Notes under the pieces: generated by a model
The model's input: only the letters and a program-made list of their open reading frames with translations
What the model was told of the DNA's origin: nothing
Databases searched by the model: none
Made by a program: the position numbers and the translations under genes
Assembly (NCBI GenBank): GCA_045616685.1
Contig: JAZLHF010000022.1
Coordinates: forward strand, 1-64,000
From: UBA1764 sp045616685
GTDB lineage: Bacteria > Bacillota > Clostridia > Peptostreptococcales > Anaerovoracaceae
Direction of reading: 5' to 3'
DNA length: 64,000 nt
Shown here: positions 42,715 to 51,526 of the stretch, piece by piece
How the letters are laid out: every line of letters starts with the position of its first letter
Position numbering within the stretch: the first letter of the stretch is position 1

Positions 42715-42846
42715 TGTGGCAAAAATGCACATTTGATAATGATTTGTTATATAATAATTGTGACTAACTATGACAAAAATTAAACATACTAATTTTTGCA
42801 TATAAAGTCCCTCATTTATTTGATCACGTATCTGTTGTATACAGAT
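42715..42846 (+). promoter_or_regulatory. iol operon upstream region: candidate operators and -10
   Basis: The 262-base gap before iolG holds several palindromes: TGTGGC-5-TGCACA (42715-42731), CAAAAATTA/TAATTTTTG arms (42774-42782 and 42790-42798, 7 apart), and ATCTGT-5-ACAGAT (42830-42846). TATAAT is at 42750-42755 with no convincing -35. The arrangement suggests repressor control of inositol catabolism, but no iolR-like gene is in the window. A short hairpin CGCATA-AAA-TATGCG followed by T residues lies at 42665-42687. Confidence 0.45.
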
Positions 42847-42897
42847 TTATGATTAAAAACTAATTTTATATTTTTATTTTATAAAAGGAGAAAAACC

Positions 42898-43911
42898 ATG
42901 GTAAAAGTAGGAATCATCGGCGCCGGCAGAATCGGCCAAGTACACCTTAAGGGAATTACTTCTGGCGTACCAAATGCAAAAGTTGTTGCAATGTCAGATC
43001 CTTATTGGACAGATGCAGCAAAAGAACTCGCTAAGACTTGGGGAGTTGAAGGAATTTATGAAGACTATCATGAAATTATCAATGACCCTAACATTGATGC
43101 AGTTCTTATTTGCGCATCAACAAATCTTCATGTTCCAATTTCCCTCGAAGCAATCGCTGCTGGCAAGCACGTATTTTGCGAAAAACCAGTTGATCAGAGC
43201 TTAGAAGAAATCGAAAAGGTTCAGAAGGCACTCGAAGCTTCTCCAAAGAAGCTTAAATATCAGGTTGGTTTCAACCGTCGTTTCGACCATAACTATGCAG
43301 CACTTCATGATGCAGTAGTTAATGGCAAGATTGGTGATGTACAGTTCGTACACATTACATCAAGAGATCCAGAACCACCTAATCCAGCATATGTAGCTGT
43401 ATCAGGCGGGATCTTCATGGATATGATGATTCACGACTTAGATATGCTTCGTTTCCTCTCCGGCTCAGAAGTTGACGAACTCTATGTAAACGCTGCTTGC
43501 CTCGTAGATCCTGAAATTGGTAAAGCCGGAGACGTTGATACAGTAGTAATTACTGCTAAACTTAAGAATGGCGCACTCGCTTCTATCGATGGTTCACGCA
43601 AAGCTGTTTACGGTTACGACCAGAGAGGCGAAGTATTTGGCTCTAAAGGTGCTGTAGCAAATACAAATGATTGCAACTCAACGGCAATTATTTCAACAGC
43701 TGACGGAATCGTTTCCGAAAAGCCTTTATTCTTCTTCCTTGAAAGATATATGGCTTCATATCAGGAGGAAATGCGTCAGTTCATCGATTGTATTGAAAAT
43801 GATACAAAAGAACCTGCAGGACTCTACGATGGTTACATCAGCGTAAAGCTTGCTAAAGCTTGCAACATTTCTCTTAAAGAAGGCAGACCAGTTAAGGTTG
43901 ATGAAATCTAA
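42898..43911 (+). CDS. iolG: Inositol 2-dehydrogenase
   Basis: 337-aa Gfo/Idh/MocA oxidoreductase. VGIIGAGRIGQVHLKGI is the NAD-binding start, FCEKPVDQSLEEI contains the conserved EKP, and GGIFMDMMIHDLDMLRFLSG has the catalytic Asp-His pair of inositol dehydrogenases. It oxidises myo-inositol to 2-keto-myo-inositol (inosose). First gene of the plus-strand iol operon, with AAAAGGAG at the start codon. The nearby iolE, iolB and iolD make the inositol assignment firm, although the enzyme alone could also fit scyllo-inositol. Confidence 0.92.
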   Translation: MVKVGIIGAGRIGQVHLKGITSGVPNAKVVAMSDPYWTDAAKELAKTWGVEGIYEDYHEIINDPNIDAVLICASTNLHVPISLEAIAAGKHVFCEKPVDQSLEEIEKVQKALEASPKKLKYQVGFNRRFDHNYAALHDAVVNGKIGDVQFVHITSRDPEPPNPAYVAVSGGIFMDMMIHDLDMLRFLSGSEVDELYVNAACLVDPEIGKAGDVDTVVITAKLKNGALASIDGSRKAVYGYDQRGEVFGSKGAVANTNDCNSTAIISTADGIVSEKPLFFFLERYMASYQEEMRQFIDCIENDTKEPAGLYDGYISVKLAKACNISLKEGRPVKVDEI

Positions 43912-43927
43912 TTAGAAAGGCTTTGTA

Positions 43928-44770
43928 ATGACAAAACAAGAAGAAAAAGAATTAAAAGCATTTGCGATTAAAATTCGTCTTGGAATTCTCGAAGCTATTC
44001 ACTCTCTTGGTCAGGGTCATGTCGGAGGCTCTCTAAGCATAGCAGATACTCTTGCAGTACTTTATGGCAGAGAAATGAAATACGATCCAAAGAATCCAAA
44101 GATGCCGGAAAGAGATAAACTTGTTGTTTCCAAAGGACACTCTGGGCCTGCCGTTTACAGTGTTCTTGCAAACAAAGGCTTCTTCCCTTATGAAGAACTT
44201 AAGACTTTAAACAAACCTGGCACAAATCTTCCGAGTCATTGCGATCGCAATAAAACTCCTGGAATAGATATGACAACAGGTTCCCTTGGTCAAGGTACAA
44301 GTACGGCTTGTGGCATGGCACTTGCTGATAAGCTACTTGGATATAAGAATCGTGTATTTTTAGTTGTAGGCGATGGGGAAAGCAACGAAGGTCAAGTATG
44401 GGAAGCTTTTGCATTTGCAGCCGCAAAAAAAGTTTCTAATCTTGTAGTACTACTTGACTGGAATAAACGTCAGCTTGATGGTTATACAGAAGACATCTAT
44501 CCTATGGGAGATTATGTTGCAAAATTTAATGCATTCGGTTTCAATACACAAATTGTTAACGGTAATGATTTAAATGCCGTAGCAGACGCTCTCGAAAATA
44601 CAAGAGCTGGCGGAGACAAACCTTATGCAATTGTACTTGATACAATTAAAGGCTTTGGTATTGAAGAAGTTGCCAACACCGCAGCTAACCACTCAATGCC
44701 TGTTAGTGATGAACAGTTCGAAAGATGGACTGCCATTCTTAAAGATGAACTTAAAGGATTGGAGGCGTAA
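43928..44770 (+). CDS. Transketolase-like protein, N-terminal (TPP-binding) subunit
   Basis: 280-aa half-transketolase. HSLGQGHVGGSLSIADTLAVLYG starts the fold; GDGESNEGQVWEAFAFAAAKK is the diphosphate-binding GDGx(~25)N motif; the LVVLLDWNKRQLDG segment closes it. Split transketolases work as alpha2beta2 with the C-terminal subunit, here encoded 2 bases later. Its position between iolG and iolE is unusual. It could serve the pentose phosphate pathway or, speculatively, cleave an inositol-derived ketose. Confidence 0.9.
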   Translation: MTKQEEKELKAFAIKIRLGILEAIHSLGQGHVGGSLSIADTLAVLYGREMKYDPKNPKMPERDKLVVSKGHSGPAVYSVLANKGFFPYEELKTLNKPGTNLPSHCDRNKTPGIDMTTGSLGQGTSTACGMALADKLLGYKNRVFLVVGDGESNEGQVWEAFAFAAAKKVSNLVVLLDWNKRQLDGYTEDIYPMGDYVAKFNAFGFNTQIVNGNDLNAVADALENTRAGGDKPYAIVLDTIKGFGIEEVANTAANHSMPVSDEQFERWTAILKDELKGLEA

Positions 44771-44772
44771 AC

Positions 44773-45726
44773 ATGAGCGTAGTTTATAACGGTGAAATGG
44801 GTGCTCGCCTCGGAAAAGAAGTTCTTGGAACAACAATTATTGATCTTTGCGAAAAAGATGATAAAGTAATTTATCTTGATGCAGATTTAATGAATTGTAT
44901 AGGAACACTTAAGTGGGCTACAGAACATCCTGATAGAGCAATTAATTGTGGAATTGCGGAAGCAAATATGGTCGGTGTAGCAGCAGGTCTTGCAAGCGAA
45001 GGCTTCAAACCTATACTTCACACATTCGGCCCTTTTGCATCAAGACGTGTATTTGACCAAGTATTCTTAAGCGCTGCTTATGCAAAAAATGATATTACAA
45101 TTCTTGGCACAGACCCAGGCGTAACAGCGGCGTTAAACGGTGGTACACATATGCCATTTGAAGATGTAGCTCTTTATAGAACTATTCCAACAGCAACTAT
45201 ATTAGAACCATCAGATACAGAAATTCTTGAAAAGTTACTTAGACAGTGTGTAAATAGAGCTGGGGTAAAATACATACGTACAGGCAGAAAAGAAATGGCA
45301 AAAATCTACTCCGATGACTTTGAACCTACAATTGGAAAGGCTGAAGTTCTTCGAGATGGAACAGATGTAGCAATTTTTGCAGCAGGAATCATGCTTAAAG
45401 AAGCTATGGAAGCTGCAAAAACTCTCGAAGATGAAGGAATTAACGCTGCAGTAATTGATTGCTTCAGCATCAAGCCTCTTGATGCTGATACAGTTGAAAA
45501 ATATGCAAAGAAATGCGGTAAAGTTGTAGTTGCAGAAAACCACTCAAAACACGGAGGGCTCTACTCTGCTGTACTTGAAGTTATTTCTGAAAGACACCCT
45601 GTCAAGACAGCTTGCGTTGCTATTGAAGATGAATTTGGGGAAGTTGGTCCTCAGAATTACTTACAAGAACGTTTCAAACTCACAAGTGCTCATATTATCG
45701 AGCAGGTTAAAAAGGTATTAAAATAA
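44773..45726 (+). CDS. Transketolase-like protein, C-terminal (pyrimidine-binding) subunit
   Basis: 317-aa partner half. FINCGIAEANM-type segment (INCGIAEANMVGVAAGLASEG) contains the Glu that activates the thiamine pyrimidine ring. RRVFDQVFLSAAYAKNDITILG and the C-terminal domain from about 190 (GTDVAIFAAGIMLKEAMEAA) follow the family. Start ATG 44773 has GGAGG. Its stop overlaps the iolE start by one base, so it is truly part of the iol operon. Confidence 0.9.
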   Translation: MSVVYNGEMGARLGKEVLGTTIIDLCEKDDKVIYLDADLMNCIGTLKWATEHPDRAINCGIAEANMVGVAAGLASEGFKPILHTFGPFASRRVFDQVFLSAAYAKNDITILGTDPGVTAALNGGTHMPFEDVALYRTIPTATILEPSDTEILEKLLRQCVNRAGVKYIRTGRKEMAKIYSDDFEPTIGKAEVLRDGTDVAIFAAGIMLKEAMEAAKTLEDEGINAAVIDCFSIKPLDADTVEKYAKKCGKVVVAENHSKHGGLYSAVLEVISERHPVKTACVAIEDEFGEVGPQNYLQERFKLTSAHIIEQVKKVLK

Positions 45727-46625
45727 TGGATACAAAGAAAGTAAAATTAGGAATTGCTCCAATTGGTTGGTGCAATGACGATATGCCAGAACTTGGCGGA
45801 GAAAACACATTTCAGCAGATAGTAAGTGAAATGGCTCTTGCAGGTTTCACAGGATGCGAAATTGGCAACAAATATCCTAAAGATGCTGCTGAACTTAAGA
45901 AAGCTCTTGATTTAAGAGGAATGACAATTGCTAGCAGATGGTTCTCATCATTCATTCTTACACAGCCTATCGAGCAAGTTATCGAAGACTTCAACAAAGA
46001 ACTCGATTTCCTCACTGCAGTTGACGCAAACAGAATTAATGTAAGTGAACAGAGCTATTCAATTCAGGGCAAACTTGATACCCCTATTCTTACAGGCGGA
46101 CACAAGTATGTTATGAATGACGAAGAATGGAAACTTTTCTGTGATGGACTCAACACACTTGGTAAAATTGCCGTAGAACGTGGTTTCAAGCTTTGCTTCC
46201 ACCACCATATGGGCACAGTAGTTCAGACTTCTGAAGAAACAGATAAAATGATGAGCAACACAGATCCAAGATACGTATTCCTTTGCTACGACACAGGTCA
46301 CTTCACATTTGCAGGTGAAGATCCTCTCACAATGCTAAAAAAGTATAAAGACAGAATTGGTCACGTACATCTTAAAGATATGAGACTTGATGTCGTTAAG
46401 CAGGTTAGAGACAACAACTGGAGCTTCTTACAGGCAGTTAGAAATGGTGCATTCACAGTTCCTGGTGATGGCAATGTTGACTTCGATCCTATTTTCAAGG
46501 TTCTTGATGAAGCTAATTATGAAGGTTGGCTACTCGTTGAAGCTGAACAGGATCCAGCAAAAGCTAACCCACTTGAATACGCTATGAAGGCTCGCAAGTA
46601 TATTAAAGAACACACAGGTCTCTAA
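45726..46625 (+). CDS. iolE: Myo-inosose-2 dehydratase
   Basis: 299-aa xylose-isomerase-like TIM barrel. LGIAPIGWCNDDMPELGGENTF is the IolE hallmark start. Metal-binding residues are visible in CFHHHMGTVVQT, YDTGHFTFAGED and HLKDMR, with a late VEAEQDP. It dehydrates 2-keto-myo-inositol to 3D-(3,5/4)-trihydroxycyclohexane-1,2-dione. Start codon overlaps the transketolase subunit stop (ATAATGG). Confidence 0.95.
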   Translation: MDTKKVKLGIAPIGWCNDDMPELGGENTFQQIVSEMALAGFTGCEIGNKYPKDAAELKKALDLRGMTIASRWFSSFILTQPIEQVIEDFNKELDFLTAVDANRINVSEQSYSIQGKLDTPILTGGHKYVMNDEEWKLFCDGLNTLGKIAVERGFKLCFHHHMGTVVQTSEETDKMMSNTDPRYVFLCYDTGHFTFAGEDPLTMLKKYKDRIGHVHLKDMRLDVVKQVRDNNWSFLQAVRNGAFTVPGDGNVDFDPIFKVLDEANYEGWLLVEAEQDPAKANPLEYAMKARKYIKEHTGL

Positions 46626-46643
46626 TTTAAAGAAGGTCGAAAA

Positions 46644-47435
46644 ATGTATTTAAATAAAGAAATTAAGCGTGGATATAATGTCTACATTGACACAGCTGTA
46701 GATGACATGGGTACACAAATGGATGTTGGTCTTCTTGTTATGGAAGCTGGCGACACCTACTCTATTCATGAATCTGAAAAAGAAACAGCAGTTCTCCTTT
46801 TCCAGGGGAAAATGGAACTCACATATTGCTGCAACAAAGTTATTTGTGAACGCCCAGACTGCTTTAACCATGAAGCATATTGCCTTTTAGCAAGCTGCGG
46901 CTGCGACATTACAATTAAGGCATTAGATCACTGCGAAATTTACATTCAGCAGACAATTAACAAGACTCCATTTAAAACTGTACTTTACACACCAGAAACA
47001 GTGCAAGTTCAACATGCCGGAGCCAATGGAGAACTCATGGGTTGCATGAGAAGAGAAATTAAAACTTTCTTTGATTATGACAATGCACCATTCTCTAATA
47101 TGGTTCTTGGTGAGGTTCTTAACTTCCCAGGCAAGTGGAGTTCATATCCACCTCATCATCACCCACAGCCAGAAGTTTACTTCTATCGTTTCGATTACCC
47201 ACAGGGTTTCGGCGCAGGTTTTGCTAATGGTGAAATCTTCAAGACAGAACATAATGGCTGTGCAATCATTAATAATGGTTTCCATTCACAAACTGCTGCT
47301 CCGGGTTATGCAATGTGCTATGCATGGGGCATTAGACACCTTGACGGAGAACCTTGGAAGAAGACCAGAATCGACGACAAAGAACATGAATGGCTTTGGA
47401 AAGATGATGCTAACGACCACATTTTCAAATTGTAA
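46644..47435 (+). CDS. iolB: 5-deoxy-glucuronate isomerase
   Basis: 263-aa bicupin IolB that converts 5-deoxy-D-glucuronate to 2-deoxy-5-keto-D-gluconate. The C-terminal cupin has the metal site in WSSYPPHHHPQPEVYFYRF and the PGYAMCYAWGIRHLDGEPW ending of the family. Length is normal, and the order iolE-iolB-iolD suits the consecutive reactions. Confidence 0.93.
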   Translation: MYLNKEIKRGYNVYIDTAVDDMGTQMDVGLLVMEAGDTYSIHESEKETAVLLFQGKMELTYCCNKVICERPDCFNHEAYCLLASCGCDITIKALDHCEIYIQQTINKTPFKTVLYTPETVQVQHAGANGELMGCMRREIKTFFDYDNAPFSNMVLGEVLNFPGKWSSYPPHHHPQPEVYFYRFDYPQGFGAGFANGEIFKTEHNGCAIINNGFHSQTAAPGYAMCYAWGIRHLDGEPWKKTRIDDKEHEWLWKDDANDHIFKL

Positions 47436-47446
47436 AGGAGCAATAG

Positions 47447-49372
47447 ATGAAAACAGTTCGCTTAACTATGGCTCAGGCATTAGTACGTTTCTTAGAAAAT
47501 CAGTACATTGCTTATGACGACCAAGAACACCCATTTGTAGAAGGTGTTTTCATGCTTCCAGGACATGGTTGCGTATTAGGAATGGGACAAGCTCTTACCC
47601 AGGAAGCTACAAGACTTAAAGTATGGCAAGGAAAGAACGAACAAGGTATGGCACAGGTTGCTGTAGCTTTCGCTAAACATGCCAAGAGAAAAAAGATTAT
47701 TGCTTGCACATCTTCAATTGGCCCTGGCGCTGCAAACATGATTACAGCAGCTGCCACAGCTACAGCAAACAATATTCCTGTACTCCTTCTTCCTGGCGAC
47801 ACATATGCTTGCCGTCAGCCAGACCCTGTTCTTCAGCAGATTGAACAAACTAACAGTTTATCAACCACAACAAATGATGGTTTCAAAGCAGTTTGCCGCT
47901 ACTGGGATAGAATCCAGCGTCCAGAACAGCTTATGAGCGCTATGATTAATGCTATGAGAGTATTGACAGACCCTGCTAACACAGGTGCTGTATGTATTGC
48001 ACTTCCACAGGATGTTGAAGGGGAAGCTTATGATTACCCTATTACTTTCTTCCAGAAGAGAGTTCATAAACTCCAAAGAAGAGTTCCTGAAGAAGATGCT
48101 ATTAAAGCAGCTGCAAAGATTATCAAGAAGGCAAAGAAGCCTATTCTTATCTGCGGCGGCGGCGTAAGATACAGCGAAGCTCACGAAGAATTTAAAGCCT
48201 TCGCAGAGCAATGCAACATTCCTTTCGGTGAAACACAAGCAGGTAAAGGTGCTGTACTTTATGATCACCCACTTAACCTTGGCGGTATCGGTGTTACAGG
48301 ATGCTCTGCAGCTAATAAGCTTGCAAAAGAAGCTGACGTTGTTATCGGCGTAGGTACACGTTACACAGACTTCACATCCTCATCAAAGTGGCTCTTTAAA
48401 GAAAAAGCTAAATTCGTTAATATCAACGTTTCAGATTTCCAAGCTCTTAAGATGGAAGCTCTTCCTGTAGTTGCAGACGCAAAGAAAGCTCTCCCACTTT
48501 TAGCTAAGGCCCTCAAGAACTACAAGGCTCCTTACACTACTGAAATCGCAGAAGCAAGAGACGAATGGTTCAAGGAATGGGATAGACTTGCAGCAACAGC
48601 TTATGGCAAAGATTACATTCCAGAAGTTAAAGATGACAACATTGGATCTGTTGAAAAGTTTGCAAAAGATTTAGATGCAACATTAACACAGACTGCAGTT
48701 CTTGCCAAGATCAATATGTTTATGGATCCTAACGATTCATGTATTGGCTCTTCAGGATCACTTCCAGGCGATATGCAAAGAATGTGGAAGGCTCGTGGAC
48801 TTGATACATATAACATGGAATACGGTTATTCCTGCATGGGATATGAAGTCAGCGGTGCGCTTGGTGTTAAATTTGCTATTGGTGATGACCATGAAGTATA
48901 TTCAATGGTTGGTGACGGAAGCTTTGTAATGCTCCACAGCGAACTTCTTACAGCTGTTCAGGAACATAAAAAGATTAACGTATGCGTATTTAACAATGCA
49001 TCATTCGGTTGCATCAACAACCTCCAGGTTGGTCATGGTAACGAAACACTTTGCACAGAATTAAGATTCCGTGGAGAAGATGATAAGTTCAGTGGCAACT
49101 TCATGCCAGTAGACTTTGCTAAGATTGGTGAAGCTTATGGCTGCAAGGCTTACACAATTCGTACAATGGACGAACTCGATAAGGCTCTTAAGGATGCCAA
49201 GAAAGTTAAGAACCAACCAGTAGTATTCGATATCAGAGTTCTTCCAAAGTCAATGACTGAAGGATACGGTTCATGGTGGAGATGCGGCGATGTTCAGGTT
49301 TCAAAGAACCCTAAGAACATTGAAGCATACAAGGATCACCTTGCACATGTAAAGAACGCTAGAAAATACTAG
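47447..49372 (+). CDS. iolD: 3D-(3,5/4)-trihydroxycyclohexane-1,2-dione hydrolase
   Basis: 641-aa thiamine-diphosphate enzyme of the acetolactate synthase fold. RLTMAQALVRFLENQYI starts the family N-terminus; CTSSIGPGAANMITAAATATANNIPVLLLPGD contains the catalytic region; GDGSFVMLHSELLTAVQE…NNASFGCINN is the diphosphate-binding motif. It hydrolytically opens the ring to 5-deoxy-D-glucuronate. AAAGGAGC lies 5 bases upstream of the ATG. Last gene before a strong terminator. Confidence 0.95.
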   Translation: MKTVRLTMAQALVRFLENQYIAYDDQEHPFVEGVFMLPGHGCVLGMGQALTQEATRLKVWQGKNEQGMAQVAVAFAKHAKRKKIIACTSSIGPGAANMITAAATATANNIPVLLLPGDTYACRQPDPVLQQIEQTNSLSTTTNDGFKAVCRYWDRIQRPEQLMSAMINAMRVLTDPANTGAVCIALPQDVEGEAYDYPITFFQKRVHKLQRRVPEEDAIKAAAKIIKKAKKPILICGGGVRYSEAHEEFKAFAEQCNIPFGETQAGKGAVLYDHPLNLGGIGVTGCSAANKLAKEADVVIGVGTRYTDFTSSSKWLFKEKAKFVNINVSDFQALKMEALPVVADAKKALPLLAKALKNYKAPYTTEIAEARDEWFKEWDRLAATAYGKDYIPEVKDDNIGSVEKFAKDLDATLTQTAVLAKINMFMDPNDSCIGSSGSLPGDMQRMWKARGLDTYNMEYGYSCMGYEVSGALGVKFAIGDDHEVYSMVGDGSFVMLHSELLTAVQEHKKINVCVFNNASFGCINNLQVGHGNETLCTELRFRGEDDKFSGNFMPVDFAKIGEAYGCKAYTIRTMDELDKALKDAKKVKNQPVVFDIRVLPKSMTEGYGSWWRCGDVQVSKNPKNIEAYKDHLAHVKNARKY

Positions 49373-49385
49373 TTAATAAAACACT

Positions 49386-49419
49386 AAAAAAGCTCTCTGA
49401 GAAATCAGAGAGCTTTTTT
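49386..49419 (+). terminator. iol operon terminator
   Basis: AAAAAGCTCTCTGA and TCAGAGAGCTTTTTT pair around a GAAA loop, ending in seven T. It lies 14 bases after the iolD stop. It may also serve the convergent tctA transcript. Confidence 0.9.
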
Positions 49420-49455
49420 AGTAATTATATGGACAAAATAATGAGGAAAATTTTA

Positions 49456-50982
49456 TTATTCCTTATCCACAACCACCATCTTCGCTTCGTTCTCTTTTGC
49501 ACGCTTTTGAGATCTTTGATTTCTAATAGCAAAGATTACTACTGAAACTATCGCTATTACAATAAACGCACAAGCGATTGGCCTTGTGAAGAAAATCTTC
49601 CAACTTCCTTCAGAAATAATCATTGCACGTCTAAAGTTCTTTTCAGCCAAAGGTCCAAGCACGATACCAAGTAATACTGGAACGAGTTGGAAGTTCAAAC
49701 GACGCATAATATATGCAATGATACCCACAATCAAAATGATGTAAATATCATAGATTCTATTATTTGTTGAATATGAGCCTGCAATACAGAATGTAAGTAC
49801 TATTGGAGCAAGGATTTCAAATGGAATTCTTGTAATATTTGCATACCATCCAATAAATACTCTTCCTACAAGCCACATAAAGATGTTAATAACAATCAAT
49901 CCGATCATCATTGCATAAAGAATATTACCCTGCTCTGCAAAAAGTGATGGACCTGGAACCATGCCATGAAGCATGAATGCACCCATAAGAATCGCAGTTG
50001 ATCCATCTCCTGGAACACCTAATGTAAGCATTGGAATCATTGTTGCCCCGCATGCTCCATTATTAGCAGATTCAGATGCTGCAACACCCTCGATTTCACC
50101 TTTACCAAATGTCTCAGGATGCTTTGATAATTGTTTTGTTTGATTATATGCGATAAATGCTGCGAGACCACCACCAGTACCAGGTGTAGCACCGATAATT
50201 ACACCTATCAATGAACCTATGCCAATTGGTTTCCAACAGCGACGACGTTCTTCTTTAGAAATCTTATCTTTTGTTATATCAGATGATTTTACCACCTTAT
50301 GATCCTTCTTAGGATTATATTTTGATTTCATTAAAATTTCTGATATAGCGAAAAGACCAATAAGAGCAATAATCAAGTCAACACCAGCTCTTAACTTATT
50401 CTGACCAAAGATAAATCTTGATGTACCGCTGATATTATCAGTTCCAATACACGCAATGAATAAACCAAGGCAAGCTCCGATTAAGCCCTTCCAAATACTA
50501 TCATTTGAGACTCCGGCAATAACAGATAAGCCAAATACAGCTAAAGCAAAGTATTCAGCAGGTCCAAACAGCAATGTAATTTTTGCAATTGGAGGTGCCA
50601 GGAATAGCAAAGACAAAGCACTGATTAACCCACCAATAACTGAAGCAAATAACGCCATTTGAAGAGCTTTATATGCCATGCCACGTTTAGTCATTGGATA
50701 GCCATCAAGCAGTGTAGCTGCGTTTGCAGATGTTCCCGGAGTATTGATTAAAATAGCAGTAATTGAACCACCATACGTACCGCCAGCATAAATTGAAAGT
50801 AATAACAAAATAGCTGGAATTGGATTCATTCCGTATGTCATTGGAATACAAAGGATTAAACCCAAGTCAGATGTTAATCCTGGAATGGCACCAACAATAA
50901 TACCAATAATTAAGCCTATTGGCATTACGATAAAATTCTGCCAGTTCGTAAGGAGACTAAGACCACTTAAAAATAGTTCCAT
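49456..50982 (-). CDS. tctA: Tripartite tricarboxylate transporter, large membrane subunit TctA
   Basis: 508-aa TctA with about eleven to twelve helices. The N-terminal signature GAIPGLTSDLGLILCIPMTYGMNPIPAILLL and the second-half GATPGTGGGLAAFIAYNQTKQ are family hallmarks. It works with TctB and the binding protein TctC in secondary, ion-driven uptake of carboxylates. A basic tail ends the protein (RNQRSQKRAKENEAK). The three genes are in the order tctC-tctB-tctA. Confidence 0.93.
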   Translation of the reverse strand: MELFLSGLSLLTNWQNFIVMPIGLIIGIIVGAIPGLTSDLGLILCIPMTYGMNPIPAILLLLSIYAGGTYGGSITAILINTPGTSANAATLLDGYPMTKRGMAYKALQMALFASVIGGLISALSLLFLAPPIAKITLLFGPAEYFALAVFGLSVIAGVSNDSIWKGLIGACLGLFIACIGTDNISGTSRFIFGQNKLRAGVDLIIALIGLFAISEILMKSKYNPKKDHKVVKSSDITKDKISKEERRRCWKPIGIGSLIGVIIGATPGTGGGLAAFIAYNQTKQLSKHPETFGKGEIEGVAASESANNGACGATMIPMLTLGVPGDGSTAILMGAFMLHGMVPGPSLFAEQGNILYAMMIGLIVINIFMWLVGRVFIGWYANITRIPFEILAPIVLTFCIAGSYSTNNRIYDIYIILIVGIIAYIMRRLNFQLVPVLLGIVLGPLAEKNFRRAMIISEGSWKIFFTRPIACAFIVIAIVSVVIFAIRNQRSQKRAKENEAKMVVVDKE

Positions 50983-50994
50983 AATTACTCTCCT

Positions 50995-51462
50995 TTACAA
51001 TAACGGCAAAGAAACATGAAGCAATACTTTAAATATTACAAAGACTATTCCTACCATACCCAAAGGAATTGCATAGTAATACCATTTTCTTGCGCCATAG
51101 AATAACATAATTGCTATTACAAGAATCACTGTTGAAATAAGAAAACCTAATGGCTTAATCATAAAACAGTAAGCAATCAAGAATAAGCAATAAATTATTG
51201 ATCTTAAACTTTTTTTGAATGTCTCGGTATGAAAACTTTCCTTTGTAATAATTACTTCTTGCTTTTCTCTAAGTAAACCTTGAATAAACAAAGCAATACC
51301 ACAAATGCACATCCCGCCTATAGCAATACTTGGCAAAGTTTGTGCATTAATAGAAGCAGTTTCTTTTGTTGGAATCTGCGAAGGAATTAATAGCCAAAGA
51401 ATAGCCCCAGCAATGGCAAAGATTAGTCCGCCAATCATTTCTGAGTTATACTTAATCTTCAT
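50995..51462 (-). CDS. tctB: Tripartite tricarboxylate transporter, small membrane subunit TctB
   Basis: 155-aa small subunit with four helices, low conservation but typical length and position. GLIFAIAGAILWLLIPSQIP opens the first helix, and LGFLISTVILVIAIMLFYGARKWYYYAIP is the most family-like segment. The gene lies 12 bases before tctA, and a hairpin at 51486-51518 separates it from tctC. Confidence 0.86.
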   Translation of the reverse strand: MKIKYNSEMIGGLIFAIAGAILWLLIPSQIPTKETASINAQTLPSIAIGGMCICGIALFIQGLLREKQEVIITKESFHTETFKKSLRSIIYCLFLIAYCFMIKPLGFLISTVILVIAIMLFYGARKWYYYAIPLGMVGIVFVIFKVLLHVSLPLL

Positions 51463-51485
51463 AATTTGCTCCTTTTATGAGAAGG

Positions 51486-51518
51486 AGTATCCCCTGCCCT
51501 GTGCGGGCAAGGAATACT
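51486..51518 (-). terminator. Hairpin between tctC and tctB
   Basis: AGTATCCCCTGCCC and GGGCAAGGAATACT form an imperfect 14-bp stem with a five-base loop, followed on minus by CCTTCTC. As a partial terminator or stabiliser it would favour the binding-protein message. Confidence 0.6.
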
Positions 51519-51526
51519 ATAAGCTA

